In this document: piece by piece, positions 44,730 to 53,394 of the stretch
Layout: each line of letters opens with the position of its first letter
Position numbering within the stretch: position 1 is the first letter of the stretch
Assembly (NCBI GenBank): GCA_965208525.1
Contig: OZ242340.1
Coordinates: 2,852,001 to 2,916,000, forward strand
DNA length: 64,000 nt
Direction: 5' to 3'
Origin: VXYL01 sp965208525
GTDB taxonomy: Bacteria > Pseudomonadota > Gammaproteobacteria > Pseudomonadales > Azotimanducaceae
The notes under the pieces: model-generated
What the model was told of the DNA's origin: nothing
The model's input: only the letters and a program-made list of their open reading frames with translations
The model's database searches: none
Translations under genes and position numbers: made by a program

Positions 44730-46289
44730 TCAATCTTCGATCTTGACGGAAACGGGAATCGAGCCGATTTCGCCGCCCACCCAGCCGTGGAAGACACCGG
44801 AGAACTTGCCGGCGTCGGAACCGGCGACGACGATGTGGATGTTGTCCTTGGAGGCGAATTTCGGCATCGGGCGGCTCTGTCGATCTGCCGGCATGGCGGC
44901 CACGCGATCGGCCGGAATGCCGCCGCCGATGTCGTCGGTGGCGACGAGGTCGGTGAGCGGTCGGGCGGTGACCTTCTGGATCTGCTCGCGCACGTCGTCC
45001 TTGCTGAAGTCGTCTCGGGCGAGGGTGTCCACGTGTTCTGGGCACACCACCAAGATGGCGTCGGAGGCGTTGTGTGCGTGAACGTGCTGCGACGCTTCCA
45101 TCGACAGGCCAAAGCTGCCGGCCAGCTGGCGCGCCGTGAGTGAGCTTTGGTCCACGCAGAGCGTCGGGCCGCTGGTCATGGCGAAGATGGAAATCACCGA
45201 ATCTTCGGCCTTGAAGCCCCGTTCGACGTGCAACGGCTCCCAGTTGCTGCGTTCCTCCCATTCCGGGAAACACATGGTGAACTTCATCGGGTTGCCGAGG
45301 GTGGATCGCTCGGTGCCGCCCGGGCGGGCGCCGCCGATGTTGCGCACGGCGAGTCGCAGGGCACGGCCGATCGAGTTGGCGGCGCGGTTGCCTTGCCCCA
45401 GCGCGCCTAAGCGCATGTTCATGCCGAGCTCGTGGCGGATGGGGCCGTTGACGATCATCACGGGCGTTGCGCCCATGGTCGTCGCCATCACGCCGTGGAT
45501 GTTGAACACCTTGTTGCAGACCGCTTCGAGCGCAGCGATCACCACCGGCAGGTGCTCCGGCTTGCAGCCGGCCATCACCGCGTTGATGGCGACCTTCTCC
45601 ACCGTGGCTGGGGCGTAGTTGGGCGGCACGGTGGCCACCACTTCCTGGCTGTCGCGACGGGTTCCGCCGAGCATTCGCAGCACGCGCTCTGCCGTCGGTG
45701 GCACCACGGGCAAGCCGTCCGTGAAGCCCTGGTCGAACAGGAACTCATGGACGTCGTCTGCCGGGGCGATTTCGATGCGCCGGGCGCGCAGGGGACTGTT
45801 CTCGGATTCCGCCCGCAGCCGGTCGGCGATGATCGGGTCTTGCGTCAGCGAGCCGCAGCCCGGGCGCCATTCGGGCAGCGATTGCCAGTCGATGTCCACG
45901 CCAGGTGCATGGCGCTCGAAGAACGTCTGCCATTCGGCGCGGTCGAAGCCAACCACCCGATCCACTTCGTTGCCGGACTCGTCGGACATGAGCAAGAGCG
46001 GCACCGTCTCGAGGTCGTAGGCGAAGGACACCTTGAGCGTCGAGTCGTCCAGCACGGGAATCGTGAGGCCGTGCCGCTCGATTAGGGTGCGGTTGCCGTC
46101 GGCGGTCTGGCCGGGTGCCAGCACCGTCAGCTCATCGGCGTCGCCCAAGGCCTCGATGAGCGGCATCACCAGATTGCAGGTGGGGCAGTCCTCCTTGACG
46201 AAGCACAGTGCCGTGCGCTGGCCGGCGGGGAAGGCGTGGCCGATGCCGGCCATGTCGTCGAGGGCGAATGCGGGCAGCTCGGCGGCCAT
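44730..46289 (-). CDS. UGSC-associated protein with N-terminal thioredoxin-like domain
   Basis: A 519-residue protein in two parts. Residues about 1-140 are a thioredoxin/TlpA-like domain with a redox pair in CFVKEDCPTCNLVMPLIEAL near residue 32. The rest (from about 165) is a large alpha/beta domain with PADDVHEFLFDQGFTDGLPV, GCKPEHLPVVIAALEAVCNK, GMNMRLGALGQGNRAANSIG, and a C-terminal IHIVVAGSDAGKFSGVFHGW. This second domain is found next to UGSC genes and has no experimentally defined role known to me. The pair therefore suggests a redox system in which the Sec/Cys of UGSC exchanges with CPTC. It overlaps nothing and lies 3 bases downstream of the RraA-like gene. Confidence 0.75.
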   Translation of the reverse strand: MAAELPAFALDDMAGIGHAFPAGQRTALCFVKEDCPTCNLVMPLIEALGDADELTVLAPGQTADGNRTLIERHGLTIPVLDDSTLKVSFAYDLETVPLLLMSDESGNEVDRVVGFDRAEWQTFFERHAPGVDIDWQSLPEWRPGCGSLTQDPIIADRLRAESENSPLRARRIEIAPADDVHEFLFDQGFTDGLPVVPPTAERVLRMLGGTRRDSQEVVATVPPNYAPATVEKVAINAVMAGCKPEHLPVVIAALEAVCNKVFNIHGVMATTMGATPVMIVNGPIRHELGMNMRLGALGQGNRAANSIGRALRLAVRNIGGARPGGTERSTLGNPMKFTMCFPEWEERSNWEPLHVERGFKAEDSVISIFAMTSGPTLCVDQSSLTARQLAGSFGLSMEASQHVHAHNASDAILVVCPEHVDTLARDDFSKDDVREQIQKVTARPLTDLVATDDIGGGIPADRVAAMPADRQSRPMPKFASKDNIHIVVAGSDAGKFSGVFHGWVGGEIGSIPVSVKIED

Positions 46290-46292
46290 CGG

Positions 46293-46985
46293 TCAGTGGA
46301 TCTCGGCGGCGTTGCCCTGCGCCTCACGCAGCTTGTCGATGTTGAAGCCGGGCTGCTGTGCCGCCTTGATGATGACACCTTCGCGCCGGGCGATGGCAGC
46401 GGCGGCATCCATGACTTGGCCCGCCACGTCGAACGGAATGACCACGGCGCCGTGCTGGTCGGCGTGGATGAGGTCGCCGCCGGCCACGGTCATGCCAGCC
46501 ACGCTGACGACGCCGCCGAAGGAGACCACATGCACGAAGGCATGCGAGGGGCCGATGCGGTCCGCCATCATCTGGAAGCCGTCGGCGACATCCGGCAGGT
46601 CGCGCACGCTGCCGTCGGTGATGACGCCAAGGCAGCCGAGACCCTTGTGGATGTTGCTGTTCACCTCGCCCCAGAAGGAGCCGTAGCCGCGCGAGTCCCC
46701 GTCGAGGTCCTGAATGATGGAGATGGCCGGCTTCGGCCCGCCGTTGTCGATGTACTCGTAGTAGTCCCCGGGTCGGTTGCGACGATCGGCGGGATGCTGG
46801 GCGCGAATGGTGGCGGTGCGGGCATAGCCCACCATGACGCCAAGCTCCGGGCGCGTACACACCAAAGGCTCGACGGTGTAGCCGAAGCCGCGCCGGTCGG
46901 GTGCCACCGACTCCAACGCGTTGCACACCGTGGGCGTGTCGATGGTGGCAAGATCGGCAAGCAATTGCTCGGAAACTTCCGACAT
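46293..46985 (-). CDS. RraA family protein
   Basis: A 230-residue RraA-like protein, related to regulators of RNase E activity and to 4-hydroxy-4-methyl-2-oxoglutarate aldolases. It starts MSEVSEQLLADLATIDTPT, has TRPELGVMVGYARTATIRAQ, then SFWGEVNSNIHKGLGCLGVI (the G-x2-GV..DG active region), TDGSVRDLPDV and GGDLIHADQHGAVVIPFDVA. The conserved Arg and Asp (TDGSVRD) of the aldolase-type site are present, so an aldolase is as plausible as RNase regulation. I use the ATG at 46983-46985. It leads the reverse-strand operon with the UGSC genes. Confidence 0.85.
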   Translation of the reverse strand: MSEVSEQLLADLATIDTPTVCNALESVAPDRRGFGYTVEPLVCTRPELGVMVGYARTATIRAQHPADRRNRPGDYYEYIDNGGPKPAISIIQDLDGDSRGYGSFWGEVNSNIHKGLGCLGVITDGSVRDLPDVADGFQMMADRIGPSHAFVHVVSFGGVVSVAGMTVAGGDLIHADQHGAVVIPFDVAGQVMDAAAAIARREGVIIKAAQQPGFNIDKLREAQGNAAEIH

Positions 46986-47103
46986 GGGGTCGTCCCTCCC
47001 TCGGGGCAAGTGGGTATGCGGTTCTAAAGCCAAGCGTAACAGATAGGGCGGTCACGCCTGCCCTGATACGATGCAACAGTCGGTGCGGCAGCGGAGCGAG
47101 GCT

Positions 47104-47562
47104 ATGCGGAGCATCATTTGGGCGGCGACCCTGGTCATCGGCTCACTTGCGGTGGCGGACGAGGATGCGTCGGCGCCGGCGAACGAGGATGCGCCGGCAC
47201 CCACGGTGGAGGAGATCCTGAACGCCGAGCCAGCGGATTCCGAGGTTGTGACCACGCGGTGCATTGGCCGCCGCCTCTATCGCAACTCCTGGATCATCGA
47301 CCGCACCACCCTCCTGTTCAGTGGCCGCCGCGACCAATACTGGGTCAACACGCTGCGGCGCCCTTGCCTGCGCGACGTGTTCCGGCGCCAGGTGAAGAAC
47401 TTCATCTCCCGCTCATCGATGCATCTTTGCGAACGCGACGAGGTCGAGTTCCTGGACCCGGGCGGTCTCATTCAGACCGGCCCCCGCTGTCGGCTCGGCC
47501 GCTTTCAGGAGATCAGCGCTGACCAGGCGCAGCTGCTGCTCAGACGCGGCGGATTGAAGTAG
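47104..47562 (+). CDS. DUF6491 family secreted protein
   Basis: A 152-residue protein with an N-terminal signal (MRSIIWAATLVIGSLAVADE) and an acidic proline-rich spacer. The DUF6491 core follows: VVTTRCIGRRLYRNSWIIDR, LLFSGRRDQYWVNTLRRPC, MHLCERDEVEFLDPGG and GPRCRLGRFQEI, with four conserved Cys. It is exported and its function is unknown. The ATG at 47104 is chosen because the signal peptide begins there; the longer frame from 47071 lacks one. It lies just upstream of the tRNA. Confidence 0.8.
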   Translation: MRSIIWAATLVIGSLAVADEDASAPANEDAPAPTVEEILNAEPADSEVVTTRCIGRRLYRNSWIIDRTTLLFSGRRDQYWVNTLRRPCLRDVFRRQVKNFISRSSMHLCERDEVEFLDPGGLIQTGPRCRLGRFQEISADQAQLLLRRGGLK

Positions 47563-47597
47563 GCGATGGCGCCGTTGTAGCATGGCCGCTCCCGCGT

Positions 47598-47673
<76 letters not shown>

Positions 47674-47715
47674 AACACGCTTCTCGCCTCGTCCCCAATC
47701 GTCTCGTTTTCACCT

Positions 47716-47850
47716 GTGCGTCAGAGGGACTGTGGTTTGGCCGACCGCGTCACGGTGCATGGGTTCCGGTCCAGCTTCCGCGACTGGGCAGGCATCTGTC
47801 TGCGCTGGATGCGGGCCAAACTCGGGGCTGTCCCGAGACGCTTTCGCCGG
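47716..47850 (+). pseudogene. Tyrosine-integrase C-terminal scar beside tRNA-Ala
   Basis: About 45 bases downstream of the tRNA a short frame encodes RVTVHGFRSSFRDWAG, the strongly conserved box II/active-site neighbourhood (HGFR..FRDWA, Arg and His catalytic residues) of P4-type tyrosine integrases. After this the frame loses resemblance (ICLRWMRAK...), so only a fragment remains. It indicates that an element once inserted at this tRNA and was later lost. Boundaries are approximate. Confidence 0.6.
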
Positions 47851-47895
47851 GACTCCATAGGATACGAAACAGGCGACCTCATTGGGCCCGAACGT

Positions 47896-50154
47896 TCATA
47901 TGCTGAGCTGCACCTCGATGCCGAGGATTCTCGGCGGATCGAACGAGCCCCAGGGCACGAGTGCGTTGTACGCGAAGGCCAGGGCGTCTTCGTCGGTCAG
48001 GTTGCGGCCGAACAGCGTGACGCTGTTGCCGTCCCCCCAGTGCAGCGAAATCGACCCGTTTAGCTTCGTTGCGGGCAGCCTGTAATAGATGTCGTCGTTG
48101 CTCTGCCCATAGGCGTTGTACCGCCCCTGGTAGCGCGCATCCAGACGGTACTCGACGCGTCCGTTGGTTAGGCGATCCATGTCACGCACGTAGCGCACCA
48201 CGGCCGACGCGCTCCAGCGCGGTGCCAGCACGACGTCGAGGTGGGAGTTGTCCGTGGCGATACCGTCATTGTTGAGGTCGACGAGGAACTCGTCCCACGA
48301 TGCCTCCAGGTAGCCGAGGGACATGTCGGCGCTCAGGTTCTCCGTCAGTATCCATTCGGACTCAAGCTCGACCCCGTGGATGCCGACGTCGCCGAGGTTG
48401 ATCGCGATGGCCTCGGTTCCCCGGCCCGTGAAATTCGGGCGCCGCACGAGGCCGACGAGTTTGTCGTAGTCCGTGAGGAACGCCGCCACGGAAATCCGCG
48501 CGCGGTTGTCCATGGTCTGCGCCTTGAGCCCCAACTCGTGGTTGGTCGCGTACTCGGCCTCGTAGGGACCGATGTTCTCGACGCGCGTCGCCCGACCGTT
48601 GAATCCTCCCGGCTTGAACCCGGTGGAACTCGTGAGGTACACCATCGCCGACTCGGACAGGTCGTAGCTTCCGCCGGCCCGCCACGTGGTCTCGTTCCAG
48701 GTGTTGTTGAGTTCCAGCGTGCGGGGCGGCGTCTGCTCCGCTGGCGGGGGCCTCGGATCGTGCCGGATGTCCACCGTCTTCTCGTCGCGGGTCAGGCGCC
48801 AGCCGAGCAACAGCGACAGCGCGGACGTCGCATGGAAGTCGGTTTGGCCGAACACTGCGGCCGTCTTGGTCCGTTGACCGGCTTCCACCGTGACGAAGGC
48901 GTCCTCGAGGCCGTAGGTCGCGGAGTAGGGTGCACCGGTGTTCTGGTACGAAGTGCGGGTCGACTTCTCCCCGAACAGGAACAAGCCCGCGGTGTAATCC
49001 CAGCGTTCGCTGTGGGAGTCGCGGAAGCGGACCTCTAGGCTGTCCTCCTCGTGTTCGATGCCGAAGCCCAGGTTGATGATGAGGCCCGAGCCCCTGACCG
49101 GCGGCGTCGTTCCGGCACGCCCGTCGAGGTCGAAGTAGGAGAGAAAGTCCGCCTGCTGGGTGTTGGCCAGCAACGTGACGGTGCCGGCGGCCGTGCCGAT
49201 GTCCGATCTGAACGTGATTCCCCTCTCAGCCGAGTCGGCGAGCCCACGCTCGTCTTGGCGCACGAGATGGACGTCGCCGTCGGCGACACCGCGCGGATCC
49301 TGGATGAAACTGGTTACCGGCAGACCGTCGATGTCCTCGTCAAGCGTGTAGACGGTGAGCGTGCTGTAGACGTTGTCCAGTGCGTGGTCCACCTTCAGCC
49401 GCAGGTTGCTTGCATCGATCCCCCCCAACGGGTGGCCGTCATGGGCATTCTCGACATGACCGTCATACTTCCGGAGTCCGGCCGACAGCCTTGCCCGCAC
49501 CGTGTTGTCCAGCACCCCGCCAGTCTCCGCCGACAGGCGCAGGTGTCTGGTGCCGTATTCGGCAAGGGAAAGCCGGCCGACAATCCCCGCCTCGTCGCCT
49601 ACCGGCTTGGTGATGACGTTGATCGTCCCCGCCAGGCTGCTTCGGCCGAACAGCGGCCCCTGGGGACCGCGGAGGATTTCCACCCGCTCGACGTCGATCT
49701 GGTCGTGGAGAACGCCGGTGTTGCGCGCGTGGGGCGCACCGTCGAGCAGCACCTGGGTCTTGGAGTCCGACAGCGGGTCCGTTTCGTAGAAGCCGATGCC
49801 ACGGATCGCGAAGCTGCCGCCGTTGCCGACCATCACCCGCTGCGTGATGACGTTCGGCACCAGCCCGTTGAGGTCGGTCAGGTCCACCGCACCGCGCGCC
49901 TCGACCTCGCCGCCGTCGATTGCCGACACCGAGGACGGTACGTCCTCGATGTTCTCTTCGACCTTCTGCGCGGTAACCAGGACCTCCTCGAGCTGGGCTC
50001 TGCCGCCGCCCTCGGCGGCCGCTTCGGCGAACGCCGGCATGGCCCATACGAGGCCCCAGATCGCGCCGGCAACGAGCTGCAGGGCAGGCACCCTCGCGGA
50101 CATCGTGCGTTCGGGCTCCCGCGCGGACTTCCCCGCGGCCACTGCGTGTGTCAT
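47896..50154 (-). CDS. TonB-dependent receptor
   Basis: A 752-residue outer-membrane receptor for a large or scarce substrate. The leader region (residues 18-45) has a hydrophobic core with an AFAEA end. The TonB box is LEEVLVTAQKVEEN near residue 55. The plug shows FAIRGIGFYETDPLSDSK near 110 and VEILRGPQGPLFGRSSLAGT near 150. The barrel ends with a C-terminal PPRILGIEVQLSI segment with the terminal Ile. The ATG at 50152-50154 has GGAGAG upstream. The gene closes the reverse-strand RND operon. The substrate is unknown. Confidence 0.9.
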   Translation of the reverse strand: MTHAVAAGKSAREPERTMSARVPALQLVAGAIWGLVWAMPAFAEAAAEGGGRAQLEEVLVTAQKVEENIEDVPSSVSAIDGGEVEARGAVDLTDLNGLVPNVITQRVMVGNGGSFAIRGIGFYETDPLSDSKTQVLLDGAPHARNTGVLHDQIDVERVEILRGPQGPLFGRSSLAGTINVITKPVGDEAGIVGRLSLAEYGTRHLRLSAETGGVLDNTVRARLSAGLRKYDGHVENAHDGHPLGGIDASNLRLKVDHALDNVYSTLTVYTLDEDIDGLPVTSFIQDPRGVADGDVHLVRQDERGLADSAERGITFRSDIGTAAGTVTLLANTQQADFLSYFDLDGRAGTTPPVRGSGLIINLGFGIEHEEDSLEVRFRDSHSERWDYTAGLFLFGEKSTRTSYQNTGAPYSATYGLEDAFVTVEAGQRTKTAAVFGQTDFHATSALSLLLGWRLTRDEKTVDIRHDPRPPPAEQTPPRTLELNNTWNETTWRAGGSYDLSESAMVYLTSSTGFKPGGFNGRATRVENIGPYEAEYATNHELGLKAQTMDNRARISVAAFLTDYDKLVGLVRRPNFTGRGTEAIAINLGDVGIHGVELESEWILTENLSADMSLGYLEASWDEFLVDLNNDGIATDNSHLDVVLAPRWSASAVVRYVRDMDRLTNGRVEYRLDARYQGRYNAYGQSNDDIYYRLPATKLNGSISLHWGDGNSVTLFGRNLTDEDALAFAYNALVPWGSFDPPRILGIEVQLSI

Positions 50155-50219
50155 TTCTTTTCTCTCCGGGTGATGTTGGGCGGCTCAGATCGGATGCCGC
50201 GACGTTGGCAGAGCGGCGG

Positions 50220-53200
50220 TCACGCAGAGGCCAGCCGCGTCTGACGCGGCTGGCGCGAGCGGATGCGGTCCACCGCGACCATGGTTGCCGGCACTAGGAA
50301 CAGCGGACCCAGGCTGGCGAAGGCCAGTCCGCCGATCAGGCTCACGAACAGCGGCAGGATCGTGATCACGGACTCGAACTTGCTGTAGACGATCGGAAGC
50401 AGCCCGACAATCGTGGTCACGGTCGTGACGACGATGGGTCGGGCACGCAGCCGGGCAGCACGGATCGCCGCGTCTCGGACGGAGACCGCGGGCTCCTGCC
50501 GACAGATGCGGTTGTAGGCGTGAAGGAACACCAGTGTGTCGTTGATGACGACGCCGGACACCGCGACGAGGCCGTACAGCGACGTGAGTTTCACGGGGTA
50601 GCCGAGGGCCCAATGCAGGTAGATGGCCCCCGCCAGCGCGAGTGGTATCCCCACGAGAACGTACAGCGGCTGCAGGACGCTGCGAAGCTGCACCGACACC
50701 AAGGCGAAGATGACGAGCAGGGCGGCGGGGAAAGTGACCGCGAGGCCGCTCAGCGTCTTTACCGTGTCCCGGGAGGAGCCGGCCGGAAGGAACCTGAGCT
50801 CGGGGTAGTCCGCCGCCAGCTCGGCCAGCAGTTGGTCCTCCATCCGGTCCTCTAGCTCTTCGGAGGATGTCACCGCATTGTCGTAGTACACCGTGAACGT
50901 CACTGCGGGCCAGCCGTCGACGCGCTGGCGCTGGGCAAGTCCCTGGCGCTGCACGGTCTCGGCGACGCTGGAGAAGGCCGCCATGGAGCCGTTCGGCAAG
51001 GCGATGAGTTCGTCGCTCATGTCCGCGTGGCTCTGGCGCTGCTCCATCGGATAGCGAACCATGACGTCGATGGTTTCGGCGCCCCTGACGATCCGGTCGA
51101 CCTTGGCGCCGAAGAAACGGTTGCGGAGTTGGTAGGCGAGGTCTGCTTCAGCGAGCCCGCTGGCACGCCCCCGGTCCGTAACGCTGATCTCGTAGTTGAT
51201 CTTGTCCCACTCGAGCGTGTCGTCGACGGCGTAGACAGACGGCAGCGCGAGCAGCTGCTCCTTCAGCGCAGTTGCCGCCGCGACCACGTCTTCTTCGTCC
51301 GGATGCAGCAGCACGTACGCCACGGCGGCGGCCGTCGCCTGGGTCGACGTTCGAAACGCCAGCCGTTCGGCGCCCTCGAGAGCGCCGAGGTGGTTGATCC
51401 AGGCCTGTTTGAGTTCCGCAACCGACACCTCGCGCGCCGGCGGGACGTTGAGCCGGAGCTGCACCGTTGCACGGTGCCGGGACGGTTCCGGTGCCGCCGC
51501 GCCCAAGAGGGTTTCGACGGGCCGGTGCATGCCGACGATGACGTTGACCGCATTGACGGCGGTGCCGCCCGTCGTCCGGTTTGCCTCGTGTGCGGCACCG
51601 ACGATGCGTTCGGTGGCGCGCACCGTTTCGTTGAACGGGGTGCCGACCACCATGGTCAGGTCTACCTGCAGCTGGCGTTCGTCGAGGTTGTCGCCGACCG
51701 CATCGAACTTGACCACATTCGTGACGAACAGCCCGGCCGCGAGCCCGATGAGCGCGAGACCGCCGAGAATCGGCATCGCCGGCCGTGCTGTGCAAGCCGC
51801 GATCCAGGTCCCGAGACGGCCGTCCACGAACCCCTGAAACGCGCCCGACACACGGCGCTGCGCCACGCTCAGTGGCCAGCGCGTCGCCTCGCCGCCGGCC
51901 GCAAGGTGCGCCGGCAGCAGGAAAAACGCGTCGAGCAGAGAGAACGCCAGGACGACCAGGACGACCAGGGCCAGGGTGGCGATCAACTGGCCGACGTTGC
52001 CGTCGAGCGGCAGCAGCGCGGCGAAGGCGATCATGGTCGTCAGGACACCGACTGTGACCGGCACCATCACTTCGCGCGCGCCGGCTATCGACGCCTGCAC
52101 CCCGTCAAGTCCGGCTTGCCGATGTCTGGCGATGCTCTCGCCGACGATGACCGCATCGTCGACGACGATGCCGATGACGACCGCGATCCCCAGGACCACC
52201 ATGACATTGAGCGTCACGGACAGCATGTGCAGGGCGATGAAGGAGCCGATGACCGCCGTCGGTATCCCGACCGTGATCCAGAACCCGACGCGCAGCTCGA
52301 ATATCAGGATCAACACGATAAAGACCAGCGCCACACCGATCAGCGCGCCGTTGGCAATGGTCGTGAGCTGCCGCTCGACCGAGAACACGCGGTCGAGCCA
52401 GGGCGAGACCTCCATTCCCGGGGGGGAGGGACGCGCCAGAAGGAACTCCTGGACCTCGTCCATGACGCTGACCGGATCGATGCCGTCCGGCACGGCGATG
52501 TCGAGGAAGACGGCGGGCACCCCGTCGACCGTATTGATCAGCGGGTCTTCGGCAAAGCCGTCCCGCACATCGGCGATGTCTCCAAGGCGGACGATCGTGC
52601 CGTCGGCGCGGCTCAGAATGACGATGTCGGCGAGACCGGGCGCGGTGGTGCGCTTTTGCAACGCGCTCAGGACGAGGTCTCCGGAGTCCGTGCTGATCTC
52701 GCCGCCGGAGACGTTGTACGAGGCCGTGCGAATCGCCGTCGCGACGTCGCGAATGGTCAGGCCGAATCTGGTCAGTTCGGACTCGTGGATGTCGACCTGA
52801 AACTCCCGCTCGGGCCCGCCCACCACGTCGACGATGCGCACGTTGGGCAAGCGCAGCAGCTGCCCGCGGAGCAGGTCGGCGTAGGCTCTGAGACGTTCGC
52901 CGTCCTGCGTTCGGGAGGTGACGGCTAGCGAAAGCACGTTGCGCAGGATCGTCTTGAGAACGATCTCCGGCTCATCGGCGCCGGGCGGCGGGAAGTCCTC
53001 GATGCTCGCCACCGCGGTCCTGACGTACTCGAGCTTGTCGGCCGTGTCGGTCCACTGCTTGAGTTCAACGAGGATCTCGGCACGGCCGCGCCATGCACTG
53101 GAGGTCATCCGCTCGACGCCGTCGAGGGAGACGAGGCGTTCCTCGATGCGGCGGATGATGTCCTCCTCCACCTCCCGCGGGGTCGCGCCGTCATAGGGGA

Positions 53201-53384
53201 CGTTGATGGCGACCGTGCGAAGATCGATCGGCGGATAGCGCTCGAAGATGCTGGCGCTGAACGCGGCCGCTCCGAGGAGCAGCAGAAGCACCGTGATCGC
53301 GGTGACCCCGACGCGGTTGTGCACCATGTACTCGAACGGCGTGCGCCAGGGCGGGCCGTCTGTCATGCGATCGCCGTTCGCCAC
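50220..53384 (-). CDS. RND efflux transporter permease (second of two)
   Basis: A 1054-residue HAE1/RND-type proton-antiporter permease. Hydrophobic segment 1 is near residue 30 (VGVTAITVLLLLLGAAAFS). TM4 carries the proton-relay Asp pair in VIGIVVDDAVIVGESIARH, near 410. The TM10 segment LYGLVAVSGVVINDTLVFLH lacks the Lys of AcrB, as in related HAE1-like permeases. It has two large periplasmic loops with the usual pore-domain phrases (EVEEDIIRRIEERL). The ATG is at 53382-53384, with an internal ATG six codons in. It lies 11 bases after the first permease, so the two probably form a mixed trimer as in MdtBC (inference). Confidence 0.92.
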   Translation of the reverse strand: MANGDRMTDGPPWRTPFEYMVHNRVGVTAITVLLLLLGAAAFSASIFERYPPIDLRTVAINVPYDGATPREVEEDIIRRIEERLVSLDGVERMTSSAWRGRAEILVELKQWTDTADKLEYVRTAVASIEDFPPPGADEPEIVLKTILRNVLSLAVTSRTQDGERLRAYADLLRGQLLRLPNVRIVDVVGGPEREFQVDIHESELTRFGLTIRDVATAIRTASYNVSGGEISTDSGDLVLSALQKRTTAPGLADIVILSRADGTIVRLGDIADVRDGFAEDPLINTVDGVPAVFLDIAVPDGIDPVSVMDEVQEFLLARPSPPGMEVSPWLDRVFSVERQLTTIANGALIGVALVFIVLILIFELRVGFWITVGIPTAVIGSFIALHMLSVTLNVMVVLGIAVVIGIVVDDAVIVGESIARHRQAGLDGVQASIAGAREVMVPVTVGVLTTMIAFAALLPLDGNVGQLIATLALVVLVVLAFSLLDAFFLLPAHLAAGGEATRWPLSVAQRRVSGAFQGFVDGRLGTWIAACTARPAMPILGGLALIGLAAGLFVTNVVKFDAVGDNLDERQLQVDLTMVVGTPFNETVRATERIVGAAHEANRTTGGTAVNAVNVIVGMHRPVETLLGAAAPEPSRHRATVQLRLNVPPAREVSVAELKQAWINHLGALEGAERLAFRTSTQATAAAVAYVLLHPDEEDVVAAATALKEQLLALPSVYAVDDTLEWDKINYEISVTDRGRASGLAEADLAYQLRNRFFGAKVDRIVRGAETIDVMVRYPMEQRQSHADMSDELIALPNGSMAAFSSVAETVQRQGLAQRQRVDGWPAVTFTVYYDNAVTSSEELEDRMEDQLLAELAADYPELRFLPAGSSRDTVKTLSGLAVTFPAALLVIFALVSVQLRSVLQPLYVLVGIPLALAGAIYLHWALGYPVKLTSLYGLVAVSGVVINDTLVFLHAYNRICRQEPAVSVRDAAIRAARLRARPIVVTTVTTIVGLLPIVYSKFESVITILPLFVSLIGGLAFASLGPLFLVPATMVAVDRIRSRQPRQTRLASA

Positions 53385-53394
53385 CGGGCCGCCC

